A stretch of 64,000 nt of DNA. It comes from Puniceibacterium sp. IMCC21224 (lineage in GTDB: Bacteria; Pseudomonadota; Alphaproteobacteria; Rhodobacterales; Rhodobacteraceae). Under the pieces are notes generated by a model. That model was not told the DNA's origin and searched no databases. It saw only the letters and a list, made by a program, of their open reading frames with translations. Shown here in pieces: positions 25,162-35,109 of this stretch; position 1 is the stretch's first letter, and each line of letters opens with the position of its first letter. Made by a program: the position numbers and the translations under genes. The stretch spans positions 3,224,001 to 3,288,000 of the forward strand of contig NZ_LDPY01000001.1 of assembly GCF_001038505.1 (NCBI RefSeq), written 5' to 3'.

Positions 25162-26562
25162 TTACCCCAGATCACCCATCGGAAGCCAGATCGAGAAACA
25201 TGTCCCTGTTTTGTCGCTACTTTTCAACTCGAGCCGACCACCATGGCCGCGCACGAGTTCTGCCACAATCGCCAGACCCAGTCCCGAACCACCTTTGCGC
25301 ACACCACCCTGAAATGGCTGGAACAGATGTTCGCGCGCCTTGGCTGGCAAACCCGGGCCGGTATCTGTCACTTCGATGATCCAAGCAGTGGGTTCGACAC
25401 GGGCCGCGACGCCGATTTCGCCTGCCAAACCCGATCCGACAATAGCCTGCCGCGCATTGCGAACCAGATTCGAAATCACGCGGTAAAGCTGCTCGGGGTC
25501 ACCGCGGATCATCAGCGTGGCCGGAATGTCGCCTGCCAGGCTAAGATCAAAGTCGTCGATCGCAAGACGTTCACTGTCAAGCACGTCATCCACAACCTCG
25601 GCCAGACGGAACAGCGTCATCATCGGAGCCGGTTCTTCGGCTTTGCCGAAGGCCAGCGTGGTTTCGCACAGCGACACGGCGCGGGCGATCGAATTGACCA
25701 GTTTGGGAGCCAGCCGCTGGACTGTTGGATCCTCGGACATTTCGATCCGGTCGGTAAAGAGCTGTGCAGAGGTCAGGATATTGCGTAGGTCGTGGCTGAT
25801 CCGCGCCACAGCCCCGCCCAGTTGTGCCAGACGTTCTTTTTGCCGTAGCGCCTGGGTCAGTTGGGTTTCCAGTGCATGCAGCGCATCCTCGGCCTCGCGC
25901 AGTTCGGTTACACGGGCCGTTGGCTGAATGATCCGGCGCGCATCCTCAGGCGATTCAGCATAGCGTTGCATATGGCCCACCACATTCTTGATCGGCTTGA
26001 CCAGAATGACCCGCACCGCAAGGAACAGCATGCATGCCGTGATGACCGAAATCACCGCAGACAACAGCAAAATGCGCAGACCGTAGTCGATCATTGCACG
26101 TCGCAGCTCGTCCGTCTCCATCGTGATCTCGATCAGCAGGCCAGCATCGCGCAGCGGACTGCCGATCACCCGGATCATCTGCGGCGTCGGCGTGACAAGC
26201 GTCATCAGGGCGTCGCGCACCAGTTCAGGTGCAGCATTATCGCGCAGATCAAACGTCTCGCTGACCGGCATCGGCACGGGCGAAGACAGGACCAGTTGGC
26301 GCGCCTCGTCGCGCCGCAGCACGATGTTGAACACCCCGGCGTTGAGCAGCAGCTCCTCTTCGAGATCTCGGTCAATCATGTCGTTGGCAAGCAACGCCAG
26401 CGATGCGATCTGCGCCCGTTCGAGCCGGGCCAGCAGGTAATCTTCGCGAAAACGCGCAACCGAGGGCACAAAAATCATGATTTCGGCCAGCATCACAAAG
26501 ATCGTCGTCAGGATCAGGAACCGGCCAGAGAGCGAATTGAGCATGGCGGTCCTACTTATCAT
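25162..26562 (-). CDS. Sensor histidine kinase without an adjacent response regulator
   Basis: 466 residues. A first membrane helix at about 12-34, a periplasmic sensor of about 130 residues and a second helix at about 163-187 are followed by HAMP (LVKPIKNVVGHMQRY). The HisKA H-box is ARISHDLRNILTS (His near 257). The HATPase domain shows the N-box NLVRNARQAI, G1 DTGPGLP and G2 GGSGLGLAIV. All kinase motifs are present. It follows the flavoprotein gene by 3 bp and so is the last gene of a TVP38-flavoprotein-kinase operon. No response regulator is in the window. Its signal may be redox or membrane related, inferred from partners. Confidence 0.9.
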   Translation of the reverse strand: MISRTAMLNSLSGRFLILTTIFVMLAEIMIFVPSVARFREDYLLARLERAQIASLALLANDMIDRDLEEELLLNAGVFNIVLRRDEARQLVLSSPVPMPVSETFDLRDNAAPELVRDALMTLVTPTPQMIRVIGSPLRDAGLLIEITMETDELRRAMIDYGLRILLLSAVISVITACMLFLAVRVILVKPIKNVVGHMQRYAESPEDARRIIQPTARVTELREAEDALHALETQLTQALRQKERLAQLGGAVARISHDLRNILTSAQLFTDRIEMSEDPTVQRLAPKLVNSIARAVSLCETTLAFGKAEEPAPMMTLFRLAEVVDDVLDSERLAIDDFDLSLAGDIPATLMIRGDPEQLYRVISNLVRNARQAIVGSGLAGEIGVAARVEPTAWIIEVTDTGPGLPAKAREHLFQPFQGGVRKGGSGLGLAIVAELVRGHGGRLELKSSDKTGTCFSIWLPMGDLG

Positions 26563-26565
26563 TCC

Positions 26566-27984
26566 TCACGGCAACCAGCGCTGCACAAACCCGACAACAC
26601 GCTTGACTGTAGGGCTTTGAAACAGCCTTGGTGTAAAATAGGCACCCGCAGCGCGTTTGTTAACCTCCCCGATTGTAGGATATGGGGAAACCATGGCGGC
26701 AACATGCTTCATCTTCAGCTTGTTGGCCAGCACCAGCGCCCAGAGGTTGATCAGCTCGCCTGCCTGATAGCCGACAATCGACACCCCGACGGGGCGGCCG
26801 CGAACCACCATCACCTTAATCAGCCCCTTGGTCTTGCGCTCGGCAATGGCGCGGTCGTTATGGGTATAGTGGAACCGCACAACTTCGGTGTTCAGACCGT
26901 GCCTCTCTTTCGCCTGTTCTTCGGTCAGGCCAACCTGCGACAGTTCCGGGTCTGTGTAGGTGGCCCAGGGAATATGCGCGGTGCTCGCCTTGGACGGCAG
27001 TCCAAATAAGGCCGAACGAATCACGATCCCCGCGTGATAGCCCGCCACATGAGTGAATTGCAGCCCACCCGCCGCGTCTCCGATGGCGTAGACGCGTTTG
27101 TTGGTGGTCCGCAGGCCGGCATCAACCTTGATCCCGGTGCGGGTCGTCTCAATCCCGGCCACATCAAGGCCCATGTCACCCGTATTCGCTTTGCGCCCCA
27201 CTGCGATCAGCACGTGACTGCCACGGAACACCGCGCCGCCCTCGACTTCGACCTCGATCCCATCTGGTGCGCGGCGCACCTCTTTCGCCAATGCATGTTC
27301 GGCAATGTGGATACCTTCGTCGTGCAGCGTATCAAGCACCACGGCAGCCATTTCAGGATCATCCTTGCCCAGAGCCTTGGCGCCTTCGATCACAGTGACG
27401 TCACTGCCCAGCCGCCGATGCGCCTGCGCCATCTCCATCCCGATGGGTCCGCCCCCAATCACCAGCAGGTGCCGTGGCTGTTCACGCAGGGCCCAGAGCG
27501 TTTCATTTGTCAGATAGGGCACATCAGCCAGCCCGGGAATCGGCGGCACCAGCGGTGACGATCCAGTGGCAATCACGACGCGGCGGGCGGTGATGATATG
27601 GTCCCCGGCCTGCACCTCGGTTTCTGAGACAAAGCGCCCGCGTTCGCGGATCACCCGCACGCCAAGGCTTTCGAACCGTTCCTGACTGTCAACCGGTTCA
27701 ATCTGCCCGATCACATCTGCCACATGATCTTTGGCGGCGGCGTAGTCCACTTGGGGCACGACATTGCCAACACCAAATTGGCTGGCATGGGTCATGGCAT
27801 GCGCCGCTTTGCCGCTGGCGATCAGCGCCTTGGATGGGACGCAGCCATAGTTCAGGCAATCTCCGCCCATCTTGTGATCTTCAAGGAGGACAACCGACGC
27901 CCCCATCTGGACCGCGCCTGCCGCCACTGACAAGCCGCCTGACCCGCCGCCTATGATTAGAAGATCCGTCTTGATACGATCCAT
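26566..27984 (-). CDS. Pyridine-nucleotide-disulfide oxidoreductase (MerA/Lpd-like)
   Basis: 472 residues from ATG 27984; the longer frame upstream runs through the TVP38 gene. FAD motif: LLIIGGGSGGLSVA. Redox disulfide: GGDCLNYGCVPSKAL. NAD(P) motif: VIGGGPIGMEMA. Second FAD motif: VYAIGDAAG. In the dimerisation domain the catalytic His-Glu site of lipoamide dehydrogenase (HPTLSE) is YPTIGE here, as in MerA-like and uncharacterised flavoproteins, so it is probably not a true Lpd. There is no N-terminal heavy-metal domain. It starts 2 bp after the TVP38 stop. Substrate unknown. Confidence 0.88.
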   Translation of the reverse strand: MDRIKTDLLIIGGGSGGLSVAAGAVQMGASVVLLEDHKMGGDCLNYGCVPSKALIASGKAAHAMTHASQFGVGNVVPQVDYAAAKDHVADVIGQIEPVDSQERFESLGVRVIRERGRFVSETEVQAGDHIITARRVVIATGSSPLVPPIPGLADVPYLTNETLWALREQPRHLLVIGGGPIGMEMAQAHRRLGSDVTVIEGAKALGKDDPEMAAVVLDTLHDEGIHIAEHALAKEVRRAPDGIEVEVEGGAVFRGSHVLIAVGRKANTGDMGLDVAGIETTRTGIKVDAGLRTTNKRVYAIGDAAGGLQFTHVAGYHAGIVIRSALFGLPSKASTAHIPWATYTDPELSQVGLTEEQAKERHGLNTEVVRFHYTHNDRAIAERKTKGLIKVMVVRGRPVGVSIVGYQAGELINLWALVLANKLKMKHVAAMVSPYPTIGEVNKRAAGAYFTPRLFQSPTVKRVVGFVQRWLP

Positions 27985-27986
27985 GG

Positions 27987-28721
27987 TCACAGACCTTTCT
28001 TGCCACGCAGTGCTTTGAGGAGAATGGGAAGCGCCGCCAGCACACACAGCCCCAGAATAGGCAGCAGGATCTGCGGCTCGAAGATGATGCCAAGGTTCGG
28101 CGTCTCGCCACGGGCGAACACTTCCCCTAGGCCAGCGCCGACAGAGGTATAGACGACACCGCCCGGAATAATTCCCAGAAAGGTCGAGATCACAAACCGG
28201 CTTAGCGGCACACCAACAAGAGCGGGTACCAGATTGGCGACAAAGAACGGCACTGCGGGCACGAGGCGGATCAGGAACAGCATGGACCACTGATTCTCGT
28301 CGATACCGTCCTTGGTTTTTTTGACGACACCCGCGCCAGTGTCCATCCGCGCAGAGAGCCTTTCACCCAAGCCCCAGCGGGCGGCGAGAAAGATCAGCGT
28401 CGCACCCAGCGTTGCGGCCGTAACGTTAAAGATTGCACCGGGAAAGGTTGCGAACAGAAACCCACCTGTCAGCGTGGCCACCGTGGCACCCGGAAGAGAA
28501 AAGCCGACAATCACCACATAGGCCAGCATGAACACCGCCACCGTCAGCACATAACGGCTGTCTCGAAAGGCCAGCAGCGCCTCCCGGTTGTCGCGCAGCG
28601 TATCAAAGGTCAGGTAATCGCGCAGGAGATATCCGCCCGCCAGTGCGCCGCCGATAATAGCAATCAGCGGCAAATTTCTGGCAAAGCCTGATTTGGCGGA
28701 ACTCTCGGTCATATGGCTCAT
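27987..28721 (-). CDS. TVP38/TMEM64 (DedA-superfamily) membrane protein
   Basis: 244 residues, with about six hydrophobic segments and the SNARE-associated (VTT) domain: FSLPGATVATLTGGFLF near residue 75 and the conserved RLVPAVPFFVANLVPALVG segment near 150, followed by GIIPGGVVYTSVG. The DedA/VTT superfamily has roles in lipid scrambling and membrane homeostasis. It is first in a tight operon with a flavoprotein disulfide reductase and a histidine kinase, an association common in proteobacteria but of unclear meaning. Confidence 0.88.
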   Translation of the reverse strand: MSHMTESSAKSGFARNLPLIAIIGGALAGGYLLRDYLTFDTLRDNREALLAFRDSRYVLTVAVFMLAYVVIVGFSLPGATVATLTGGFLFATFPGAIFNVTAATLGATLIFLAARWGLGERLSARMDTGAGVVKKTKDGIDENQWSMLFLIRLVPAVPFFVANLVPALVGVPLSRFVISTFLGIIPGGVVYTSVGAGLGEVFARGETPNLGIIFEPQILLPILGLCVLAALPILLKALRGKKGL

Positions 28722-28919
28722 CTCTTGGGGCCTCTCGGGCGGTACTTTCTGTTTGCGTTGTCAGAAACATGCGGGCACAGCAGGCAAAACAACAGCCGCC
28801 TCACGGGTGCTTGATGCCTGTGCCCCGGTTCCGTGAGAATTGACGCGCCAAATAGCGGTTCTGAAACATAAGACGCGAACATGCGGGCCAAAATGTTGCA
28901 ATTCCCCTGCCCGAGGCGT

Positions 28920-28948
28920 TTGACTTATGCGGATACCCTGCCTATAGC
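28920..28948 (+). promoter_or_regulatory. Promoter of rpmH-rnpA
   Basis: TTGACT (28920-28925) and TATAGC (28943-28948) are spaced by 17 bp, about 70 bp before the rpmH start. This is the best sigma-70-like match in the region; transcription would start near 28955. Confidence 0.65.
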
Positions 28949-29016
28949 ACGGGCTTCGAATGGAACGGCCCCGCGATTCCGCGCACCTGGGCCCGCAATT
29001 GTACGGAGACCGCGTG

Positions 29017-29154
29017 ATGACGAAACGCACATTTCAGCCCTCGAACCTCGTGCGCAAGCACCGCCACGGATTCCGCGCGCGCATGGCCACCAAGGCCGGC
29101 CGCAAAATCCTGAACGCACGCCGCGCCAGCGGCCGCAAGTCGCTGAGCGCATAA
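29017..29154 (+). CDS. rpmH: Ribosomal protein bL34
   Basis: 45 residues ([20 protein letters not shown]..), nearly all basic, the size and sequence typical for bL34 of the large ribosomal subunit. ATG at 29017 chosen because the family starts MK/MT-RT; an earlier frame at 28960 lies within the leader. It is followed 25 bp later by rnpA and then yidD, the standard order. Confidence 0.97.
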   Translation: MTKRTFQPSNLVRKHRHGFRARMATKAGRKILNARRASGRKSLSA

Positions 29155-29179
29155 ACACGCCAACGATCTGCAGACGGAT

Positions 29180-29587
29180 ATGACACCGCCGGAGACCCCC
29201 GCAATCAATTCGGGGAATACGTCCCCGGCGGATTTGTCATGTCCGGAGGCAACCCGGATTGAGAAACTACGCAAGCGCGCAGAATTTCTCAGCGCCGCCC
29301 GGGCACGCCGTCAGGGAACTGGCGGCATGATGGTGCAGGCGCGATTCCGGGACGATGGCACAGTCACGATTGGCGTGGGGTTCACCTGCTCCAAAAAGGT
29401 TGGCAATTCCGTCGCCCGCAACCGGGCCAAGCGTCGCCTGCGCGAAGTGGCGCGGCTGTTGTTACCGTCTCTGGGCAAACCCGGTTGGGACTATGTTCTG
29501 ATTGGCCGGTTCGAGGCGACGGCCAGACGGCCCTTTGCTGATCTTCAGGGCGATCTGCGCTATGCGTTGAAAAAGCTGCACCCATGA
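29180..29587 (+). CDS. rnpA: Ribonuclease P protein component
   Basis: 135 residues; it assists the RNase P RNA in 5' maturation of tRNA. The family signature is [20 protein letters not shown], with [13 protein letters not shown] near the N-terminus. Somewhat extended at the N-terminus, as is usual in this group. It overlaps yidD by 4 bp. Confidence 0.95.
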   Translation: MTPPETPAINSGNTSPADLSCPEATRIEKLRKRAEFLSAARARRQGTGGMMVQARFRDDGTVTIGVGFTCSKKVGNSVARNRAKRRLREVARLLLPSLGKPGWDYVLIGRFEATARRPFADLQGDLRYALKKLHP

Positions 29588-29820
29588 CACCACTGGCGCA
29601 TCTTTTTGCCCTGCCCGTGCGCCTGTACCGGCTACTGTTTTCACCCTGGGTTGGCCACGGCTGCCGGTTTCAGCCTACCTGCTCGGCCTATGCGCTTGAT
29701 GCGCTGCGTCATCACGGCGGGCTGCGCGGTGGCTGGCTTACTCTGCGCCGGATCGGGCGCTGCCATCCCTGGGGTGGTCACGGGTATGACCCGGTGCACG
29801 GGGCAAACCCTGACGCCTGA
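29584..29820 (+). CDS. yidD: Membrane protein insertion efficiency factor YidD
   Basis: 78 residues. The family core is complete: [41 protein letters not shown] and [15 protein letters not shown], with the three conserved Cys. It is an amphipathic inner-membrane-associated protein that helps YidC-dependent insertion. Start overlaps rnpA (ATGA). yidC itself lies 2.7 kb downstream rather than next to it. Confidence 0.95.
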   Translation: MTPLAHLFALPVRLYRLLFSPWVGHGCRFQPTCSAYALDALRHHGGLRGGWLTLRRIGRCHPWGGHGYDPVHGANPDA

Positions 29821-29959
29821 GCCCTCGGAACAGAATATTCGGGCAGCACGCTCAAAAGCCAGACACACAATCCAAGTGCGACGCAAAGCTATGCTGACAG
29901 GGGTTTGCGCCACTTTCGCGGCCCTTGCTGGATGTCGGGAAACGGGCTAAGCCCGCGCC

Positions 29960-30805
29960 ATGTTAGATGATGCCGATGATATCCATCCACTGTTTTACGG
30001 CGCCCCCAAAAGCACCGAATTCAAGAAGCTGCGCAAACGCATCGTGCAGAACGTCCGCGAGGCGGTCGAACAATATGGTATGGTCCGGCGTGATGATCGT
30101 TGGTTGGTCTGCCTTTCGGGTGGGAAGGACAGCTATACCCTGCTTGCCGTACTTTATGAATTGAAATGGCGCGGTCTGCTGCCGGTGGACCTGCTGGCCT
30201 GCAATCTGGATCAGGGCCAGCCGGGATTCCCCGCGACCGTGTTGCCCGAATTCCTGGCGAAAATGGGCGTGCCGCACCGGATCGAGTATCAGGACACCTA
30301 TTCCATTGTCATGGACAAGGTGCCCGCAGGTCGTACCTTTTGTGCGCTCTGCTCGCGGCTGAGACGCGGAAATCTCTATCGGGTTGCGCGCGAAGAAGGC
30401 TGCTCTGCCGTTGTGCTTGGCCATCACCGCGACGATATCCTCGAGACGTTCTTTATGAACCTCTTTCACGGCGGCCGTCTGGCCACGATGCCGCCCAAGC
30501 TGGTCAATGAAGGGGGGGATCTGTTCCTCTACCGCCCCCTCGCCCATGTCGCCGAGGTCGATTGCGACCGCTTCGCACGTGCGATGAACTATCCGATCAT
30601 TCCCTGCGACCTCTGCGGATCGCAGGACGGATTGCAGCGCCAGCAGGTCAAGCAGATCCTCGATGGCTGGGAAAAGAACAGCCCGGGTCGGCGTCAGATC
30701 ATGTTCCGCGCATTGATGAACGCCCGCCCGTCACATTTGCTGGATTCTAAATTGTTCGACTTTGCCGGGCTGACTCTGGACGCCGGGCAATTGGATCAAA
30801 TCTGA
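29960..30805 (+). CDS. ttcA: tRNA 2-thiocytidine biosynthesis protein TtcA
   Basis: 281 residues. It inserts sulfur at C32 of certain tRNAs, using ATP and an iron-sulfur cluster. The PP-loop motif SGGKDS is at residues 53-58. The cluster cysteines are CALC near residue 130 and the Cys in IPCDLCGSQ near 220. [16 protein letters not shown] is a second family signature. It is preceded by about 140 bp after yidD, so it may have its own promoter. Confidence 0.95.
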   Translation: MLDDADDIHPLFYGAPKSTEFKKLRKRIVQNVREAVEQYGMVRRDDRWLVCLSGGKDSYTLLAVLYELKWRGLLPVDLLACNLDQGQPGFPATVLPEFLAKMGVPHRIEYQDTYSIVMDKVPAGRTFCALCSRLRRGNLYRVAREEGCSAVVLGHHRDDILETFFMNLFHGGRLATMPPKLVNEGGDLFLYRPLAHVAEVDCDRFARAMNYPIIPCDLCGSQDGLQRQQVKQILDGWEKNSPGRRQIMFRALMNARPSHLLDSKLFDFAGLTLDAGQLDQI

Positions 30806-30899
30806 GCGATCTTCCTTTTTCCGTTAACTCCTGCGTGAGTATTAGCGCCTAGGTTGACCTGAAACCACTTCGGTTTGCATGGCACCAAAAGGTAAAAAT

Positions 30900-32444
30900 A
30901 TGGCGCTCGACATGACAGCCCAGACATCAAAAATGCGGCGGCGGCTGCGACAATCGCTATTGGGCCCGCATGTTCTGGCGTTTTTGCCGGCACTGGCACT
31001 CGCCGCCTTCTGGTTAGGGGGCGAGACCTTGTTACTGGGTGTCGCACTGGGCATCCCGTTGCTGTTTGCCCTCTCTGGCGGCTTTGCATTTGGCGCTTCT
31101 GATGGTGGCTTGACCAGACAACTCGACCTAACCGACAGTCACGGTCTCATCGAACTTGCGGATCTTGCCCTTGCGCGAGCCCGACTTGCGCAGATGTCCA
31201 CCGCCTGCTTCCTGATCGAGGCAGATGGTATCGCGGCACTCGAACGCCGCCATGGCGAGGTTGCGGCGCGCGGCGCCCGCGACTTGCTTCTGGGGCGCCT
31301 CCGCTCTCTGCTACGCGACGGCGATACTGCGATCCGCACTGGCGATATCCGCTATGCCGTATTGTTGGCACCCAATCTGCGACTCGATCTCGAATCACTG
31401 CTGCAAATCGCGAACCGCCTGCAGGCCACGCTGGAGGAACCCACCATATTCGATGGGATCACGCAATATATCTCGGTCTCGGTCGGCTTTTGCGGTAGCC
31501 CCCGCCTGCCGCACAATGCCATGGGCGAACAGCTGGTCGACGCTGCAACAACAGCACTGGCCGAGGCGCTCGCCAACGGTCCCTCCGCAGTGCGCGCCTG
31601 GTCAGACAGCATGCGCACGGCCAGAACCGCGCGACAATCGCTCCGCAATGAGGTCGCGCGCGCGCTGGAAAACGGGCAAATCCAGCCGTGGTATCAGCCG
31701 CAACTCTGCACTTCGACCGGTCGCGTCAGCGGAGTCGAAGCTCTGGCCCGCTGGATTCATCCCGACCGCGGGGTGATCGCCCCCGCCCAGTTCTTTCGCG
31801 CACTTGAGGATAATGGCCGCATGGACCGGCTGGGCGAAATTATCCTGAACCACACGCTGTCCGCCTTACGCAGCTGGGACAAGGCCGGTGTAGAAATTCC
31901 ACGCGTTGGTGTTAACTTTTCAATGAACGAGTTGCGCAATCCCAAGCTGGTCGACCGGATAAAATGGGAACTGGACCGTTTCGACCTGACGCCCGACCGA
32001 CTGGGAATCGAAGTCCTGGAAACCGTGATCGCCGAGACCGACGACGGCATCGTAGTCCGCAACATTGCCGGGCTCAGCAAACTCGGGTGTCAGGTCGATC
32101 TGGACGACTTTGGCACCGGCCACGCCTCGATCACCTCGCTTCGACGCTTTGCGATTGCACGCCTCAAGATTGATCGCAGTTTTGTGTCTCAGGTCGACCG
32201 GGACGAGGAACAGCGCCGCATGATCGCCGCCATCCTGGGAATGGCAGACAGGCTGGGCCTGGAAACACTGGCCGAAGGCGTCGAGAGTCTTGGCGAACAT
32301 GCGCTGCTTTCACAGCTGGGATGTGATCATGTTCAGGGCTTTGGCATCGCACGCCCGATGCCAAAGGACCAACTGGCCGAATGGGTCACGGATCACAACC
32401 TGCGCATTGCAGAAACCCCGACGTTGGGACGCAATACCATCTGA
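30900..32444 (+). CDS. Cyclic-di-GMP phosphodiesterase: degenerate GGDEF plus EAL
   Basis: 514 residues from ATG 30900, which has AAAGGT upstream; ATG 30879 in the same frame is the alternative. One or two membrane helices lie near residues 22-65. A GGDEF-like domain follows in which the active-site signature is replaced by RTGDIRYAV, so cyclase activity is unlikely. The EAL domain is complete: EALARW, NFSMNELRNP, EVLETVI, LDDFGTGHASI, LKIDRSF and TLAEGVE. It should hydrolyse c-di-GMP. It lies between ttcA and yidC on the same strand, with a 113-bp gap to yidC. Confidence 0.92.
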   Translation: MALDMTAQTSKMRRRLRQSLLGPHVLAFLPALALAAFWLGGETLLLGVALGIPLLFALSGGFAFGASDGGLTRQLDLTDSHGLIELADLALARARLAQMSTACFLIEADGIAALERRHGEVAARGARDLLLGRLRSLLRDGDTAIRTGDIRYAVLLAPNLRLDLESLLQIANRLQATLEEPTIFDGITQYISVSVGFCGSPRLPHNAMGEQLVDAATTALAEALANGPSAVRAWSDSMRTARTARQSLRNEVARALENGQIQPWYQPQLCTSTGRVSGVEALARWIHPDRGVIAPAQFFRALEDNGRMDRLGEIILNHTLSALRSWDKAGVEIPRVGVNFSMNELRNPKLVDRIKWELDRFDLTPDRLGIEVLETVIAETDDGIVVRNIAGLSKLGCQVDLDDFGTGHASITSLRRFAIARLKIDRSFVSQVDRDEEQRRMIAAILGMADRLGLETLAEGVESLGEHALLSQLGCDHVQGFGIARPMPKDQLAEWVTDHNLRIAETPTLGRNTI

Positions 32445-32557
32445 TTGCCGCCGCGAATGGCCACAGTTGACAGTGGATTCCCCCGAAACCGCTTGACCTT
32501 TGCTGCCACTCTCTGTTGAACCCAAGCCTGACTTACAAAGGACAGGTGTGGTCCCAC

Positions 32558-34369
32558 ATGGACGATCAAAACAAGAACCTCATCCTCGCAACGGCGCTCA
32601 GCTTCATCGTGATACTGGTGTGGTTCGTCCTGTTCCCACCGCCCGAGCCTGACGCGGTTGACCCGAACGTGCCAACGGTGAGCGAGAGTGAAGCCGCGCC
32701 CGTGGCATCGCGGCCCGCGGCAGCAACCGGTGGTGCAGCCCCCGTTGACACCATGGCGACAGAATCGGTGCCCGAAGCGCCGCGCCTGGCGATCAGCACG
32801 CCGCGCCTCGATGGCTCGATTTCGCTCACAGGCGGGCGCATCGACGACCTGAAGCTCAAGGATTACCGCGACTCGATTGATCCGGGATCGGACACCGTAC
32901 AGCTGCTGGAGCCCGCTGGCCGCGAACATCCCTATTATGCGCTCTACGGCTGGGCACCTGGTACCGGGATGGCAATCGAAGATGTTCCAGGCGCCAACAC
33001 ACCCTGGGCGATCGAGGTGGGTGATACCCTCACCCCCGATACCCCGGTCGTGCTGCGCTGGGACAACCCGACCGGCATTATCTTCCGTCGGACACTTGGC
33101 GTCGACAACGACTTCATGTTCACCGTGACGCAATCGGTCGAAAATGCCTCGGGTGGCACTGCTGCGATGGCCCCGTACGGTATCATCGCCCGCAACGGTG
33201 AGCCGCCGAACCGCAAGAAGTTCTTTATCCTGCACGAAGGTGTTGTCGCCATGTCTGATGGCGAACTGACCGAAACTGACTATTCCGACATGCCCGACCT
33301 TGATGTTATCCCGTCCGAAGGCGCCCGCGCTGAGGTAGTGCAGGTGGCGCAAAATGGCTGGATCGGCTTTACCGACCACTATTGGATGACGACGCTGATT
33401 CCCGCGCCGGGTACCGCGTTCAAGGCGGTCGCGAAATATGACGAGGCACGCGACATCTACCAGACCGAGGCTGTGCTGCCGACACTGACCCTCGCGCCCG
33501 GCGAAAGTCAGCAGGTCACAACACAATTTTTTGCCGGTGCCAAAGAATGGGAAACGATTCGCGAATATCAAGCCGCTGGTGTCGATCGTTTCGTGGACAG
33601 CATCGACTGGGGCTGGTTCTTTTTCCTGACCAAGCCGATCTTTGCCGTGCTACATTGGCTGAACGGTGTGATCGGCAACATGGGCTGGGCGATCATCGGC
33701 CTTACCCTGCTGATCAAGGCACTGCTATTCCCGCTCGCCTATAAATCTTACGTCTCGATGGCCAAGATGAAAGAGCTTCAGCCGGAGATGGAAAAGCTCA
33801 AGGAATCCGCAGGCGACGACCGCCAAAAGCTGCAACAGGGGATGATGGAGCTTTACAAGAAGAACAAGGTCAACCCGGCTGCCGGCTGCCTGCCGATACT
33901 GATGCAGATCCCGATCTTCTTTTCACTCTACAAGGTGATCTTTGTTACCTTGGAGCTGCGTCACGCACCTTGGATCGGCTGGATTCGCGATCTGTCGATG
34001 CCCGACCCCAGCTCAATCCTGAACCTCTTTGGCCTGTTGCCATTTGCACCGCCAGATCCGACCTCGTTCCTCGCGGTGATCAGTCTCGGCGTCCTGCCGA
34101 TCATCCTTGGCATCTCGATGTGGTTGCAGCAAAAACTGAACCCGGCCCCCACTGACGCTACTCAGGCGATGATCTTTGCCTGGATGCCTTGGGTCTTTAT
34201 GTTCATGCTGGGATCGTTTGCCAGCGGGTTGGTGCTGTACTGGATCGCGAACAACACGATCACGTTCACCCAACAATATCTCATCATGCGTACTCAGGGC
34301 TACAAACCCGACGTCTTTGGCAACATCACCCGCGGCTTTAAACGCAAGTCAAAGACGGACAGTAAATGA
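32558..34369 (+). CDS. yidC: Membrane protein insertase YidC
   Basis: 603 residues from ATG 32558 (MDDQNKNLILATALSFIVIL); the frame opens earlier at 32516. N-terminal membrane helix, Pro/Ala-rich linker, a large periplasmic beta domain, then the 60KD_IMP core with five helices (FLTKPIFAVLHWLNGVIGN, PAAGCLPILMQIPIFFSLY). The basic C-terminal tail (RGFKRKSK) contacts the ribosome. It inserts and folds inner-membrane proteins alone or with SecYEG. It overlaps the MOSC gene by 4 bp. Confidence 0.97.
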   Translation: MDDQNKNLILATALSFIVILVWFVLFPPPEPDAVDPNVPTVSESEAAPVASRPAAATGGAAPVDTMATESVPEAPRLAISTPRLDGSISLTGGRIDDLKLKDYRDSIDPGSDTVQLLEPAGREHPYYALYGWAPGTGMAIEDVPGANTPWAIEVGDTLTPDTPVVLRWDNPTGIIFRRTLGVDNDFMFTVTQSVENASGGTAAMAPYGIIARNGEPPNRKKFFILHEGVVAMSDGELTETDYSDMPDLDVIPSEGARAEVVQVAQNGWIGFTDHYWMTTLIPAPGTAFKAVAKYDEARDIYQTEAVLPTLTLAPGESQQVTTQFFAGAKEWETIREYQAAGVDRFVDSIDWGWFFFLTKPIFAVLHWLNGVIGNMGWAIIGLTLLIKALLFPLAYKSYVSMAKMKELQPEMEKLKESAGDDRQKLQQGMMELYKKNKVNPAAGCLPILMQIPIFFSLYKVIFVTLELRHAPWIGWIRDLSMPDPSSILNLFGLLPFAPPDPTSFLAVISLGVLPIILGISMWLQQKLNPAPTDATQAMIFAWMPWVFMFMLGSFASGLVLYWIANNTITFTQQYLIMRTQGYKPDVFGNITRGFKRKSKTDSK

Positions 34370-35109
34370 GTGCCCGCGTCACCGATATTTGGCGGCATCC
34401 GATCAAAAGCCACGGTCGCGAAGCACTGGACACGGTGACGCTAAGCGCGGGCCAGACCCTTCCTTGGGACAGGGTCTGGGCCGTCGCTCACGAAAAATCT
34501 GACGCTGACGGCAATATCTGGGTGCCCTGCCAGAATTTTAGCCGCGTCAGCAAGGCGCCGCAGCTCATGGCTTTAACCGCCACATTGGACGAAGCCACAG
34601 AGGTGATCACGTTGCGCCACCCGGCGCGACCTGATCTGCGCCTGGCACCGGATCGCGACGGCGATGCCTTTCTTGACTGGGTGAAACCGCTGATGCCAGA
34701 GAACCGGGCCCAATCCGCGCGCATCATTCGCAGCCGCGAACGCGGTATGACCGACAGCGACTTTGCCAGCGTTACATTATGCAACATGTCGTCGCACCGC
34801 GCCGTTGAGCAGAAACTTGGGCAGCCATTGTCGATTCATCGCTGGCGTGGCAACATCTGGATGGACGGCCTCGCCCCATGGGAGGAATTCGACTGGATGG
34901 ATCGCGAAGTGCAGGTCGGCAATGCCGTCTTCAAGGTCCGCGAACGCACAGAGCGCTGCGTCGCCACCACCACCAATCCCGACTCTGGCGTGCGGGATGC
35001 CGATACACTTGGCACGCTGCGCAGTTGGGGCCATAGCGATTTTTCGGTCCGGGCCGAAGTGGTGCGCTCGGGCGATGTGTCCCTTGGTGATCCAGTGAGG
35101 CTACTCTGA
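34366..35109 (+). CDS. MOSC-domain protein
   Basis: 247 residues. The N-terminal beta-barrel (TDIWRHPIKSHGREALDTV) plus MOSC domain layout matches YcbX/mARC-like proteins. The conserved Cys region near residue 195 is TERCVATTTNPDSG, which in the family coordinates the molybdenum cofactor. It may reduce N-hydroxylated compounds or transfer sulfur; which is unknown. It is translationally coupled to yidC (ATGA overlap) and overlaps engB by 1 bp. Confidence 0.88.
   Translation: MSARVTDIWRHPIKSHGREALDTVTLSAGQTLPWDRVWAVAHEKSDADGNIWVPCQNFSRVSKAPQLMALTATLDEATEVITLRHPARPDLRLAPDRDGDAFLDWVKPLMPENRAQSARIIRSRERGMTDSDFASVTLCNMSSHRAVEQKLGQPLSIHRWRGNIWMDGLAPWEEFDWMDREVQVGNAVFKVRERTERCVATTTNPDSGVRDADTLGTLRSWGHSDFSVRAEVVRSGDVSLGDPVRLL

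Noticed and set aside
32393..33571. 392-codon minus-strand frame opposite yidC
   Set aside because: yidC is unambiguous on the plus strand; the antisense frame is His/Arg-rich with no recognisable domain, typical of high-GC shadows.
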